Positions 53,743-63,390 of a stretch of 64,000 nt of DNA are shown in pieces. Source of the stretch: Nitrospira defluvii. Lineage in GTDB: Bacteria > Nitrospirota > Nitrospiria > Nitrospirales > Nitrospiraceae. The notes beneath the pieces were generated by a model. That model was not told the DNA's origin. It searched no databases and saw nothing but the letters and a program-made list of their open reading frames with translations. A program made the position numbers and the translations under genes. Where the stretch lies: NCBI RefSeq assembly GCF_905220995.1, contig NZ_CAJNBJ010000017.1, positions 434,001 through 498,000 of the forward strand, written 5' to 3'. Every line of letters starts with the position of its first letter. Positions within the stretch are counted from its first letter, which is position 1.

Positions 53743-56061
53743 CTAGAACTCTTCGAAGTCGTCATCCTTCTTGTGGCGATCGTGGCCGTTCCCGGCTGCG
53801 ACACCAACCGGTTGCTTGATCTCCGAAGGCTTCGCCGAGAAGCTCGGTTTCTTCAATCCCGGCTTTGTGACGGCAACCGCAGGCTTGCCCGCAGTCCTCG
53901 CCGAAGACGCGGCTGTGCGCACAGGCGCATGGCCTTCGGATGCGTTGACGACGAACACCTCCATCTGGCTCATCAGCTCCTTGGCCTGATCCTTCATGGA
54001 TTGGCTGGCCGAAGTGGTTTCCTCCACCAGCGCCGCGTTCTGCTGGGTGGTCTCGTCCATCTGCATGATGGCCTTGTTGACCTGGTCGATCCCCTGGGCC
54101 TGTTCCTGGGATGCGGCCGTGATCTCCGCGATGATGTCCGTGACCCGCTTCACTGAGCTGACGATCTCCTCCAGCGTCTTGCCGGATTGATTCACCAACT
54201 CGCTGCCGTCGCTGACACGTTGGATCGACTCGTTGATCAATCCTTTGATTTCTTTGGCTGCGGTCGCCGACCGCTGGGCCAAATTCCGGACTTCCGCCGC
54301 CACCACCGCAAAGCCCCGGCCATGCTCCCCGGCTCGGGCCGCTTCCACCGCGGCGTTTAATGCCAGCAGATTGGTCTGGAAGGCGATCTCGTCGATCACG
54401 GTGATGATGTCCGCGATCTTCTTGCTGCTCTTGTTGATTTCACCCATGGCTTCCACCGCGCGAACCGTGACGGATCCGCCCTTGTCGGCGATGTCGCGTG
54501 CCGCGATGGCCAGCTGGTTGGCCTGCTTGGCATTATCCGCATTCTGCTTCACGGTGGAGGTCATCTCCTCCATGGAGGCGGACGTCTCTTCCAACGCGCT
54601 GGCCTGTTCCGACGTGCGCTGAGAAAGGTCTTCGTTCCCCTTGGTAATCTGCTCCGCACCGGAGGACACGGCCTGGACGGCTTCACGCACGGCCGTGATG
54701 GTCTGCGTGAGGTTCTGGACGACCGCATTAATGCTGGTTTTCACTTTGTCCAGATCGCCTCGATAGGACTCGGTCATCTCTTGCGTCAGGTCATTGTTGG
54801 CCAAGCGACCGAGGACAGCCTGGGCTTCGGCGACAAGTTTCTCCATTTCGAATTGCGATTGTTTTTGCGCGGTGATGTCGGTGGCGAATTTCACCACTTT
54901 CGTCGCTTTTCCCGCGGCGTTGAGGATGGGGTTGTACACGGCCTGGATCCAGATTTCCCTCCCGCCTTTGGCGATTCGTTTGTAGACACCGGAGTCGAAT
55001 TCTCCCCGATTCAGCTTTGCCCAGAATGCCTGGTACTCGATGGTGCCGACATAGGCCGGATCGCAGAACATCCGATGGTGTTGCCCTTTGATTTCGTCCA
55101 GGGTGTAGCCGAGGCAACTGAGGAAATTGTCGTTGGCCGTAACGATGGTCCCGTCGAGGTTGAATTCGATGATCGCCTGCGATTTGCTCATGGCCGCAGC
55201 CTGCTGCTCCATCTTGCGCTTCTCGGTGACGTCGGCCCACTCCAACGCATTCCCGAGATACTCTCCGCTCGGGCTCATCACAGCGGTGACCAGCAGGCTC
55301 AGCGTCAACGGGCCGATCTGGATGTCCGCGCGGTGCGGCATGTTCGCCGGATCGGACAGGATTCTCCGCTGCTTGCTGGGATCCAAATGGAACTCATCGA
55401 TGCAGGTGCCTACCACCGTGCTCACGTTGAACTTCGGCAACACCTTCTTAATGGCCGGTTCCAGAGCGGTGAGCGTCTTCTTCGCCGTAGAATTGGCATA
55501 GGTGATGACCAGATTGCGGTCGCACAGGAGAATGTTGTTCTGCGACTGCTCAAGCGCGCCCAGGTAAAACTCGCTCATGTCGACCTGCGCGAGGGCCTTC
55601 GTTTTGCTCTTTGCCGGTGCCTTGCTCATCTTCTTCTCTCCTTGTGTGTGGGGTACTCGTTTTGCTCCCTCGAGCATAATCGTCTTGATCGCTGCGTAGG
55701 CGTCCGTCCAAGCTTGACTGACCTCAGGCGTCCACGCCTCCCCGGCAAATTCGCCAAGCACAGCCAATAGATTCTCTCCGACCGCGTCGTAGTAGGCCGG
55801 CTTGGCGCCGTATGCCACATGCCTGGCTCCCATATCCTGCAGCACCGGGGTGAGTTTTTCCGGATGGCGAAGGTTCTGGATGACCAGCACCAGTGAGGCC
55901 AACAGCTTTTTCTTCTGCTCGCTGATGGACGCGTTTTTGAACAGGGGCTTGACGACCGGATACTTCTCAAAGAGCCGTTCGTAGAAGCGGGTCACCAACG
56001 CATCGCCCTGGGGCGCGACCAGTTTGAAGCTCGATTCCAACAATTCAACGTTTAGTCCCAT
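53743..56061 (-). CDS. Globin-PAS-PAS methyl-accepting chemotaxis protein
   Basis: 772 residues. Start at the ATG with GGGAG upstream. Residues 1-135 are a bacterial haemoglobin-type globin: [20 protein letters not shown], proximal His H81 in [20 protein letters not shown], then [14 protein letters not shown]. Two PAS domains follow (about 165-290 and 300-410; [18 protein letters not shown]), a HAMP-like linker, and the MCP signalling domain with hairpin [20 protein letters not shown]. No membrane segments are visible, so it is a soluble receptor. Probably senses O2 or NO through haem. Acidic tail KKDDDFEEF. Confidence 0.86.
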   Translation of the reverse strand: MGLNVELLESSFKLVAPQGDALVTRFYERLFEKYPVVKPLFKNASISEQKKKLLASLVLVIQNLRHPEKLTPVLQDMGARHVAYGAKPAYYDAVGENLLAVLGEFAGEAWTPEVSQAWTDAYAAIKTIMLEGAKRVPHTQGEKKMSKAPAKSKTKALAQVDMSEFYLGALEQSQNNILLCDRNLVITYANSTAKKTLTALEPAIKKVLPKFNVSTVVGTCIDEFHLDPSKQRRILSDPANMPHRADIQIGPLTLSLLVTAVMSPSGEYLGNALEWADVTEKRKMEQQAAAMSKSQAIIEFNLDGTIVTANDNFLSCLGYTLDEIKGQHHRMFCDPAYVGTIEYQAFWAKLNRGEFDSGVYKRIAKGGREIWIQAVYNPILNAAGKATKVVKFATDITAQKQSQFEMEKLVAEAQAVLGRLANNDLTQEMTESYRGDLDKVKTSINAVVQNLTQTITAVREAVQAVSSGAEQITKGNEDLSQRTSEQASALEETSASMEEMTSTVKQNADNAKQANQLAIAARDIADKGGSVTVRAVEAMGEINKSSKKIADIITVIDEIAFQTNLLALNAAVEAARAGEHGRGFAVVAAEVRNLAQRSATAAKEIKGLINESIQRVSDGSELVNQSGKTLEEIVSSVKRVTDIIAEITAASQEQAQGIDQVNKAIMQMDETTQQNAALVEETTSASQSMKDQAKELMSQMEVFVVNASEGHAPVRTAASSARTAGKPAVAVTKPGLKKPSFSAKPSEIKQPVGVAAGNGHDRHKKDDDFEEF

Positions 56062-56086
56062 GTCGTGATCTCCCTGGGTACGATGG

Positions 56087-56596
56087 TTAAGCGGCAATTC
56101 TCTCGGATTCCGTCATGTCTCCGTCGGTCAACAGGCGATCCATGTCCAGCAGCGCGACCAGCTTGTCTCCGGCTTTGCCGATGCCGTTCAGGAAGCTGAC
56201 GTCGACTTGCGCGCCGAATTGCGGCGCAGGCTGAATGTCTTTCTTATCGATATCGAGCACGTCGGAGACCGCATCCACGACGAGTCCCATGATTTTTTCC
56301 TTCACGACCACCACCACGATCACGGTGAACATCGTGTATTCGATCGTCGGCATCCCGAACTTCGTGCGAAGCTCCACAATGGGGACGATGGTCCCGCGGA
56401 GGTTCAACACGCCTTTGATGTGAGGAGGGGTATTGGGAATACGCGTGACCGCCGTATACCCTTTGATTTCCTGTACCCGAAGAATGTCGACGCCATAGAG
56501 CTCTTCACCAAGCTGGAACGTCAGAAACTGACTGCCGTCGGTGCTGATCCCCATTTGATGATTCAATTCTTTGTTCGCGGAATCCTGTTCTGCCAT
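56087..56596 (-). CDS. cheW: Chemotaxis coupling protein CheW (1)
   Basis: 169 residues. Two-subdomain CheW fold: [58 protein letters not shown] and [12 protein letters not shown]. It links receptors to CheA. It lies between cheA and the globin receptor gene, which suggests that this receptor signals through this CheW. Confidence 0.94.
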   Translation of the reverse strand: MAEQDSANKELNHQMGISTDGSQFLTFQLGEELYGVDILRVQEIKGYTAVTRIPNTPPHIKGVLNLRGTIVPIVELRTKFGMPTIEYTMFTVIVVVVVKEKIMGLVVDAVSDVLDIDKKDIQPAPQFGAQVDVSFLNGIGKAGDKLVALLDMDRLLTDGDMTESERIAA

Positions 56597-56653
56597 CGTG
56601 TCCTCCCACCCTGTTCGTGAAATCGTCGTCGCTGTCGTTCGAACACCTGTCGC

Positions 56654-58774
56654 TTACGCCGCTTGGGCCGTCCCATTCCGAGAGATATTGAGGAGTCCGC
56701 GGACATCCAGAATGAATCCGACCGTGCCGTCCCCGAGAATGGTGGCGCCGGCGACGCCTTCGATCTTTCTGAAGTTCTGCTCCATGCTCTTGATGACCAC
56801 CTGCTGTTGCCCGAGAATTTCGTCGACCATCACGGCGACGCGTTCGCCTTCGGTTTCGAGTATCAACAGGATGGCCTTGGTCGGATCCGACAGTTCCGGT
56901 TCCAAGCGGAACACGTCGTAGAGCCGCATCAGAGGGAGATAGATACCGCGCACATTCACCAGTTCCCCTTTGCCGACTATCGTCTTGATCATCTCGCGCT
57001 TCGGTTGAATCGATTCGAGGATCGACAGCAGCGGAACGATGTATGTATCTTTGCCGACACGAACCGTCATGCCTTCGATGATCGCCAGCGTGAGGGGCAG
57101 CTTCAGAGTGAAGGTTGTGCCCTTCCCTGCCGTGGTCTTGATGCTGACGGTGCCGCCCAGGCCTTCGATGTTGCGCTTGACCACATCCATCCCGACGCCG
57201 CGGCCTGACACGTCGGTGACCTTGTCGGCGGTCGAGAAACCCGGTTTGAAGATGAGCATCCAGATTTGCTCATCGGACAATTTGTCCGACTCCGCGATCA
57301 ATCCCTGCTTGACGCCTTTGGCGAGGATTTTTTCACGATTCAGACCGCGTCCGTCGTCTTCCACGGTGATGCAGATATTGCCGCCTTCATGAAACGCATT
57401 GAGGCGGATGATACCCTGTTCGGGTTTGCCTGCCGCCAGGCGCTCCGCCGGGGTTTCGAGGCCATGGTCGGCTGAATTCCGCACCAGGTGCGTCAACGGG
57501 TCCCCGATGGATTCAATCACTGTCTTGTCGAGTTCGGTCTCTTCACCAGACAGAATCAGATGAATCTTCTTGCCGGCCTTCCCCGAGAGGTCTCGGACGA
57601 GGCGCGGGAACCGGCTGAAGGCATTGCCGATCGGGACCATCCGAATACCCATGACCCGCTCTTGAATCTCGCGGGTATTGCGTTCAAGTTGCGCCACCCG
57701 TTCGAGCAGGACCGGCAATTGACTCATCTCAAAGCGGGAGCCGAGATCGCTCAACATGGACTGCGTAATGACGAGTTCACCGACGAGATTGATCAGTCGA
57801 TCGATCTTGACGGTATCGACCCGTATGGAGGGCGTTTCCGCCTTCTTTGCCGGCGCGTTATCGGATTGTTTCTTCAATGCCTCGGAGATTTGTTCGAGGG
57901 TCGCGGCTTTCTGTTCGACCAGAATTTCCCCGACGCGCTTCTGTTGAGAAAGCGCCTGATTCAGCTCGCTCTGTGAGACGATCCCGCTTTCCACAAGGAT
58001 TTCTCCCAGAGGTTTTGGGCCGTCCGACATGGCCGATGCCGGAGCGCCGGACGTCGGTCTGTCGACGATTGTGAGCGTGCTGTCGTCCCGGACAAAGTCG
58101 AAGACGGCCTCGATGACTTTCAGCTCCTTGACCGTCTCCACTTCAAGGGTCCAGCCCAAGTAGCATTGTTCGGGATCCAACTCTTTGAGACCTGGCAATC
58201 GGCTGGTATCGAGGGACGCAATCTTGACGCGGCCCAACTCTCCCAGTTCTTTGATGAACTGGGCGGGATCGAGGCCGCGCTGAAACAAATACTGAGGGGG
58301 TCCCCACGTAATCGTATAGTGATGTTCCTGTGTGGCGTGTGAAGGCACCGGTGCGGCCGTCACAGCCACGGTCTTCGTGGGGGTCGCCCCGTTCTGACAG
58401 GCCTCCAGGCGCGCGCCCAAGGCGGATACCAGTTCGTCGTTCGGCGCCTCGCCGGATTTGGCGCAATCGATCAACGCTTTCAGGCAATCGAGGGATTGCA
58501 GCAGGAGATCGGTGACTTCCACCGTCACGACCATCTGGCTGCTCCGGAGCTGGTCCAGAACCGACTCCATCTTGTGCGTGAATTGGGACACGGCCGTGAA
58601 GCCGAACATGCCGCTGTTGCCCTTGATGGAATGCGCACCGCGGAATATTCGATTCAAGAGGTCGATGTCCCCGGGACGTTGTTCGAGTTGGAGCAATCCT
58701 TCTTCGATGGTCGTCAGGTGTTCCTGCGATTCCTCGAAAAAGGCATCTTTAAAATGGGAAAGGTCTGTGCTCAT
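56654..58774 (-). CDS. cheA: Chemotaxis histidine kinase CheA
   Basis: 706 residues. Hpt domain with H48 in FRGAHSIKGNSGMF; a P2-like region (about 150-245); an unusual insert of paired LGEILVESGIV / VGEILVEQKAA helices (about 255-300) as seen in several environmental CheAs; dimerisation; HATPase with N box HLVRNSADHGLE, G1 VEDDGRGLN and G2 DVSGRGVGMDVV; CheW-like C-terminal domain. It phosphorylates CheY and CheB. Confidence 0.94.
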   Translation of the reverse strand: MSTDLSHFKDAFFEESQEHLTTIEEGLLQLEQRPGDIDLLNRIFRGAHSIKGNSGMFGFTAVSQFTHKMESVLDQLRSSQMVVTVEVTDLLLQSLDCLKALIDCAKSGEAPNDELVSALGARLEACQNGATPTKTVAVTAAPVPSHATQEHHYTITWGPPQYLFQRGLDPAQFIKELGELGRVKIASLDTSRLPGLKELDPEQCYLGWTLEVETVKELKVIEAVFDFVRDDSTLTIVDRPTSGAPASAMSDGPKPLGEILVESGIVSQSELNQALSQQKRVGEILVEQKAATLEQISEALKKQSDNAPAKKAETPSIRVDTVKIDRLINLVGELVITQSMLSDLGSRFEMSQLPVLLERVAQLERNTREIQERVMGIRMVPIGNAFSRFPRLVRDLSGKAGKKIHLILSGEETELDKTVIESIGDPLTHLVRNSADHGLETPAERLAAGKPEQGIIRLNAFHEGGNICITVEDDGRGLNREKILAKGVKQGLIAESDKLSDEQIWMLIFKPGFSTADKVTDVSGRGVGMDVVKRNIEGLGGTVSIKTTAGKGTTFTLKLPLTLAIIEGMTVRVGKDTYIVPLLSILESIQPKREMIKTIVGKGELVNVRGIYLPLMRLYDVFRLEPELSDPTKAILLILETEGERVAVMVDEILGQQQVVIKSMEQNFRKIEGVAGATILGDGTVGFILDVRGLLNISRNGTAQAA

Positions 58775-58853
58775 AAATTGCCTTCAGCCTTCAGTCTTCA
58801 GCGATCGGCCGAATGAATGGATCTCACCGGTGACCGCTGACAGCTGATGGCTC

Positions 58854-59225
58854 CTATGCAGGTAACACCTTCTTGATCACCGCCATCATCTGCTCGGGAT
58901 TGAACGGCTTCACGATCCATCCGGTTGCGCCCGCCGCCTGTCCGGCCTTTTTCTTATCATCCGAAGCTTCAGTGGTAAGCATGAGGATCGGCGTGAACTT
59001 GAGCGCGGGCATCTTGCGGATTTCCTTGATCAACGAGATGCCGTCCATCTCCGGCATGTTCAAGTCGGTGACGACCAGGTCAGGTTTGGTCCCGCCGTTG
59101 ACCTTGCCGACCGCCTCCTTGCCGTTACCGGCCTCCACCACTTGGTAGCCGGCGCTACTCAGGGTAAACGCCACCATTTGGCGCATCGTCGGTGAATCGT
59201 CGACCACTAAGACTGTTTTCGGCAT
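58854..59225 (-). CDS. cheY: Chemotaxis response regulator CheY
   Basis: 123 residues; start at the ATG with AAGGAG upstream. Single receiver domain: VVDDSPTMRQM, D in LVVTDLNMPEMDG, T in LMLTTEASDD and Lys in TGWIVKPFNPEQ. Binds the flagellar switch when phosphorylated. It directly follows the CheZ-motif receptor gene and precedes cheA. Confidence 0.93.
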   Translation of the reverse strand: MPKTVLVVDDSPTMRQMVAFTLSSAGYQVVEAGNGKEAVGKVNGGTKPDLVVTDLNMPEMDGISLIKEIRKMPALKFTPILMLTTEASDDKKKAGQAAGATGWIVKPFNPEQMMAVIKKVLPA

Positions 59226-59262
59226 GACGCACTCCTTCATTACTCTGATGATCCGGCGTTAC

Positions 59263-60381
59263 TTAAAACAGGGTGACATTGGCATCTTCCGCAGGGGCGA
59301 CGGTCTGCGATGCTCGTGTAAACTGCCCGTTCGTGGATTGATGAAACAGCGCACGTTCTTCCTCCATCGTGTAACTTTTGTCGAGCCTCGCGAGGATACC
59401 CAGCTTGGCGGCAACCTGGTCACGAGACTGGCCTTGAATCAGCGCGTCCATCACCTCGCGCACCTCGGTGAGCGGCTCGATCACATGTTCAAGCTTCTGC
59501 CGCGTGATGTCCTGAAATTGCAGCGCCATGATGATTTTCCCCACGTCCTGGGCGAGCTCGTCGGCGTGAGACTTCGAGTTCATAATGGCGGAATGTAGTG
59601 TCTTGTTTCGCTCGGCGAGGCTGCGGGTCATTTGATCAAGACGATGCTTAATGGAGAGGGTCTTACTGAGGTCTACGGACGCCAAGCTCTCGACGGTGCT
59701 CATCGCGTGGGTCGTACTTCGTTGCACATCCTTCACCATGGTATTGATGCTGCTCGCGGCCTGGCCGGACCGGTTGGCGAGTTTGGTGACCTCGTCGGCG
59801 ACCACGGCGAACCCGCGTCCATGTTCTCCTGCTCGCGCGGCTTCGATCGCGGCATTCAGCGCGAGCAGTCGCGTCTGATCCGCGATGAATTGAATTTCGC
59901 CGATCATGCCGGTAATCGCCTTCGTGCTGCGCTCCACCTCGTCCATGATGGTGGCGATGTTCAGCGCCATCTCCGACGACTTCATAACGTCGCTGACAAA
60001 CCCTTCGAGCATGGTATCCGTAGTTTTCAATACGGTATCGAGGTTGAGCTCCCCGCCTCCGCCGTAGAGGGTCATGAATTCCTTGCCCTGCGCCGTGGCA
60101 CGGGAGGCAATCATGCTGAATCGTTGGCCGAGGTCGGTGGCGGCCTCTTCGGTCTGATGAATGACGCTCTTCATCTGCGCATTGAGGATCAGCACGAGCG
60201 GCATCATCGAATGGCCGAGCTGCTCCCACAATACGGTGCGCTCCGCCTGATCCTTCAGCATGACGTCCTGCGTGGACTGGACTTCGTTCGTACTTGCGAC
60301 ACTTCCTCGACGAAACCAGACCCAGGACAAGCAGGTGCCCGCACAAAACGCACACACGACGTATAACCAGTCGAGAATCAT
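59263..60381 (-). CDS. MCP-type receptor with a CheZ-like catalytic motif
   Basis: 372 residues. One N-terminal membrane segment (about 2-24), no large sensor domain, and the MCP signalling hairpin ([20 protein letters not shown]). After it comes [20 protein letters not shown], matching the CheZ active site: D and Q spaced as in E. coli CheZ D143/Q147 (QDxTxQ). The C-terminus ends EDANVTLF, like CheD's SDITLF. It could combine receptor and CheY-P phosphatase roles. Adjacent to cheY. Phosphatase activity is inferred from motif only. Confidence 0.8.
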   Translation of the reverse strand: MILDWLYVVCAFCAGTCLSWVWFRRGSVASTNEVQSTQDVMLKDQAERTVLWEQLGHSMMPLVLILNAQMKSVIHQTEEAATDLGQRFSMIASRATAQGKEFMTLYGGGGELNLDTVLKTTDTMLEGFVSDVMKSSEMALNIATIMDEVERSTKAITGMIGEIQFIADQTRLLALNAAIEAARAGEHGRGFAVVADEVTKLANRSGQAASSINTMVKDVQRSTTHAMSTVESLASVDLSKTLSIKHRLDQMTRSLAERNKTLHSAIMNSKSHADELAQDVGKIIMALQFQDITRQKLEHVIEPLTEVREVMDALIQGQSRDQVAAKLGILARLDKSYTMEEERALFHQSTNGQFTRASQTVAPAEDANVTLF

Positions 60382-60420
60382 TGGTAGCTCTTCCCGTACG
60401 GACTCATGCGGTCCAGATGT

Positions 60421-60651
60421 TTACGCACCCATGTCGGCCATTCGCGCACGTATGGAATCAGTGATCCCCGTCAGGACGAACTGTTCCGATTGGCGAACGG
60501 CAAGCAGCAGTTGAATCGCCGAGGCATCAAGTTTGTCGACTTCAGAAAGATCCAATTCGACCTGAGGATGGGTCCCAGTGGCCTGCTTCAGTTCCTCGCA
60601 CAATGCCCCAACCTCGAATATCGTCAAATCACCAGTCGGCTTGAGAGTCAT
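60421..60651 (-). CDS. STAS-domain protein (3)
   Basis: 76 residues, a minimal STAS domain: MTLKPTGDLTIFEVGALCEE, QVELDLSEVDKLDASAIQLL. The DASAIQ site places Ser one position later than in the RsbV-type proteins, closer to the MlaB/chemotaxis STAS subgroup. It sits between motB and the CheZ-motif receptor, with a flagellar-type promoter upstream. Function unknown. Confidence 0.83.
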   Translation of the reverse strand: MTLKPTGDLTIFEVGALCEELKQATGTHPQVELDLSEVDKLDASAIQLLLAVRQSEQFVLTGITDSIRARMADMGA

Positions 60652-60695
60652 ACAGAGATTCCTTTCGAGAGGTACACGCTTCCCCGCGTCGCGCT

Positions 60696-60723
60696 GTATC
60701 GGTTGGTTTTGTAAGATTCTTTA
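60696..60723 (-). promoter_or_regulatory. Candidate FliA (sigma-28) promoter
   Basis: Read on the minus strand: TAAAGAAT, 12-base spacer, ACCGATAC, close to the flagellar consensus TAAAGTTT-N11-GCCGATAA. It is 45 bp upstream of the STAS gene and faces the che genes, with the motB hairpin beyond it. Suggests internal flagellar-class transcription of the chemotaxis operon. Not experimentally supported here. Confidence 0.5.
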
Positions 60724-60744
60724 CTCGTAAGGGTGTGTCTGTAA

Positions 60745-60763
60745 GGCCCATGCCTGATGGGCC
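60745..60763. terminator. Hairpin after motB
   Basis: 7-bp perfect stem GGCCCAT...ATGGGCC with a 5-base loop, 32 bp downstream of the motB stop on the minus strand. No T tract follows, so it could be a weak terminator or mRNA-stability element separating motAB from the downstream genes. Confidence 0.4.
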
Positions 60764-60794
60764 CATCTGTCTCATTCATGACTGAGAGATCGGC

Positions 60795-61574
60795 TCAAAA
60801 TGGGAGAGCCGGGGGTGGTTCCCCTGGTAGCAGTGAATCGAGCGTCTCTTCCGTCAGATTCTTTTCCAGCACGATGATTTCAACCCGCCGGTTCTTGGTC
60901 CGTCCTTCAGGGGTATCGTTCGTGGCCACGGGCTTTGAATCGGCAAATCCGGTCGCGGAGAGATGCGAAATCGGCACTTCATACAACTCTGAGAATATTC
61001 TGACCACCATGACGGCGCGTACGGCCGACAGTTCCCAGTTCGACGGGAACTGAGCTGTTCGGATCGGGACATTGTCCGTATGGCCAAGAATCCGGACATG
61101 GCGATCCATCTCGATCAGAATCTGCGCGAGGGATTTGAGGAAGGGTAACGCCTCGGGTCGAACACGCGCCTCACCGCTGGCAAAGAGAATGGATTCGGGT
61201 AGGGAAATCATGATGGTCCCGTTGCCGGTTTCCACGATCTTGATGTCCGGCATCTCGAGTGCCAGCGAGGGGTGAATCTTTTTCAGTATCTCCTTCATCC
61301 GTCGAATGACCGGCTCATTGGCGCTGGCCATGTCGGTATTGATCATTTTCGGCTTGGCGTCGCCGACCGCAAACGGCAGTCGGCTGGTGGGGGTGCTGTT
61401 GACCGGATTTAACGCCGCCTTAATGGAATCACTCACCGTTCGATATTTTCCCTCGTTCACCGAGGAGACCGAATACATCACCACGAAGAACGCGAACAGC
61501 AGCGTGATGAAGTCCGCATAGGACACCAGCCAGCGCTCGTGATTCTCGTGTTCTTCGTGTTTCTTTTTGGCCAT
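60795..61574 (-). CDS. motB: Flagellar stator protein MotB
   Basis: 259 residues. Single membrane helix with the proton-binding Asp D21 in VSYADFITLLFAFF, then a plug region and the OmpA-like peptidoglycan-binding domain (RILGHTDNVPIR; SHLSATGFADSKPVATND; RRVEIIVL). Downstream of motA, the normal order. Confidence 0.93.
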   Translation of the reverse strand: MAKKKHEEHENHERWLVSYADFITLLFAFFVVMYSVSSVNEGKYRTVSDSIKAALNPVNSTPTSRLPFAVGDAKPKMINTDMASANEPVIRRMKEILKKIHPSLALEMPDIKIVETGNGTIMISLPESILFASGEARVRPEALPFLKSLAQILIEMDRHVRILGHTDNVPIRTAQFPSNWELSAVRAVMVVRIFSELYEVPISHLSATGFADSKPVATNDTPEGRTKNRRVEIIVLEKNLTEETLDSLLPGEPPPALPF

Positions 61575-61648
61575 GGCGTCAGCCGTGACACATTAGCGGT
61601 TCATTGTGGAAGGTCGTCGTGTCGAGGCACCAGAAAAGACAGATCGCG

Positions 61649-62419
61649 TCATTTCTTGTCTTCCTTGGTACGTTCGTGCGGAGGGAGGAAGCTCTCGAGC
61701 TTTTCCTGTAACAGCCTGGGGTTTTCGCCCTGAGCCAGTCCGACGAGTCCCATAATGACCATCGTGCGTAAACCGGCTTCTTCCTTCAGTTTGAACTTCA
61801 TTTTGTTGGCGATGGGCAGAAAGAACAGGTTCGCCAGGCCAACGCCGTAGACGGTGGCGACGAACGCCACCGCGATGCCGCCGCCGAGTTTTGACGGATC
61901 GGCCAGGTTCTCCATCACGTGAATCAGACCCAGCACGGCACCGAGAATTCCGACCGTCGGCGCATAGCCGCCTGCCGCTTCCCAGACTTTTGCCGCGTGG
62001 ACGCCTTCTTCCTCATGATGTTCCACCTCGATCTCAAGGATTTCTTGCAACAGCTTGGGGTCGGTGCCGTCGACAATCAGTTGAATGCCCTTTTTAAAGA
62101 AGGGGTCGTGCAGGTCCTTGAGCTTCCCCTCCAGGGCGAGCAGCCCCTGTTTTCGTGCCACATTGGCGAGATCGAGAATCTGGGTGATCGTGCCCTTCAC
62201 GTCGTGCGGCGGATTGGTGATCACGAGCGTCACGCCGCTCAAGGCCTTGATGACGACAGACAGGGGGTTTTGCACACAACAGGCGCCAAGGGTTCCACCG
62301 GCAACGATGATGAAGGCCGTCAGCTGCAGAATGGAACTCAGATGCCCGCCTTCGAGTGCCTGACCGCCGATGATCGACCCGATGGCGACGACAATGCCCA
62401 GGATTGTTGCGATATCCAC
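61649..62419 (-). CDS. motA: Flagellar motor protein MotA
   Basis: 256 residues, four membrane helices (ATILGIVVAIGSIIGG; AFIIVAGGTLGACC; YAPTVGILGAVLGLIHVM; GIAVAFVATVYGVGLANLFF). MotA-type cytoplasmic loop with Lys/Arg/Glu rich stretch (VARKQGLLALEGKL). Forms the stator with MotB. At the upstream end of the stator/che run. Confidence 0.93.
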   Translation of the reverse strand: MDIATILGIVVAIGSIIGGQALEGGHLSSILQLTAFIIVAGGTLGACCVQNPLSVVIKALSGVTLVITNPPHDVKGTITQILDLANVARKQGLLALEGKLKDLHDPFFKKGIQLIVDGTDPKLLQEILEIEVEHHEEEGVHAAKVWEAAGGYAPTVGILGAVLGLIHVMENLADPSKLGGGIAVAFVATVYGVGLANLFFLPIANKMKFKLKEEAGLRTMVIMGLVGLAQGENPRLLQEKLESFLPPHERTKEDKK

Positions 62420-62558
62420 GGTTCAGTTACCTCGGTGCCCCATGCGGCCGACGTTCCTCGAAAGTACCCGTATGAAGCCGGAATGGTGGGATTGCGCGCC
62501 TCGAAAAGATTTTGATAGCGTGCAGCCTGTCACAAACGTCTTCCATGGAGGTGATGTT

Positions 62559-62801
62559 GTGGGTCCAGCAGACAGCTTGATGCTTGAGGCGAAACAGGCC
62601 ATCCTCGACGAACAACATCGAAAGTTTCAGGCTCTGCAAAAAGAGGGGCGTTGGCCGGAAGCCATGCAACAATTTCATGTCACGTTGAGTTGCGCGTCGG
62701 ATGTGCTCACCGAGTCGATCCAGTTGCTGGAGAGGGTCCTCGACGCGAGAAACGGCCGAGGACCCTCCCTGACAGACTCCTCTGATACCCATGACTCCTG
62801 A
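62559..62801 (+). CDS. Small hypothetical protein on the opposite strand
   Basis: 80 residues from GTG 62559, with GGAGGTGAT ending 4 bases before it (GGAGG 7 bases upstream), the best-placed ribosome-binding site in this region. It is helical and charged (MLEAKQAILDEQHRKFQALQ; KEGRWPEAMQQFHVTLSCAS) with a single Cys and a flexible C-terminus (GPSLTDSSDTHDS). Not recognised as any family. It lies between motA and cheW (2), in reverse orientation to both. Confidence 0.55.
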   Translation: MGPADSLMLEAKQAILDEQHRKFQALQKEGRWPEAMQQFHVTLSCASDVLTESIQLLERVLDARNGRGPSLTDSSDTHDS

Positions 62802-62844
62802 GCGGCGCACTCCTCCTTGCCTACCTGCTTCGCCCCGAATCGCG

Positions 62845-63363
62845 TTAAGCAGCCCCCTTAGCCAGCAGTAATCGATTGAGATCCACCAAGATCAGGAGCC
62901 GGTCGTCGATACGGCCGACTCCCTGGGTGAACTCAGCCCCTGCCATCGTACCGACCGATGGCGGTGGCTCGATTGCACTTCGTGGCACACGGAGAACCTC
63001 TTCCACCGAATCCACGATCAATCCCACCAGACGTGATTGCACCGACACCACCACGATTCTGGTTTGGGTGGTTTGTTTCGCTCCAGTGAGCCCAAATAGT
63101 TTTCGCAGATCCAGTACCGGAATAATGCGTCCACGGAGATTGATGACCCCTTCCACATAGGAAGGGGTCTTCGGAACTCGCGTCACCTCGACGATGCGGT
63201 TGATTTCCTGCACACTCAGCACATCGACGGCAAACTCCTCACTGCCGATCAGGCAGATGACGAACTGCAACAGATCATCACTGGCCCGATCCCCCAGACG
63301 GTCCGCAGGTTGTTCTGCGGCCGCCTGGTAGTGGGATTGCACTGCTTGTGTAGTCGCACTCAT
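62845..63363 (-). CDS. cheW: Chemotaxis coupling protein CheW (2)
   Basis: 172 residues. FVICLIGSEEFAVDVLSVQE, PKTPSYVEGVINLRGRIIPV, SRLVGLIVDSVEEVLRVP and RLLILVDLNRLL. A paralogue of the CheW at 56.1 kb. It directly follows the partial MCP gene at the window edge, which suggests a receptor-specific coupling protein. Confidence 0.93.
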   Translation of the reverse strand: MSATTQAVQSHYQAAAEQPADRLGDRASDDLLQFVICLIGSEEFAVDVLSVQEINRIVEVTRVPKTPSYVEGVINLRGRIIPVLDLRKLFGLTGAKQTTQTRIVVVSVQSRLVGLIVDSVEEVLRVPRSAIEPPPSVGTMAGAEFTQGVGRIDDRLLILVDLNRLLLAKGAA

Positions 63364-63390
63364 GCTGGGCTCCTTCTCGTGGTTGGCTGC

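Noticed and set aside
62427-62810. 127-codon minus-strand frame between cheW and motA
   Set aside because: Antisense to the plus-strand small gene, which has the better start signal; no motif.
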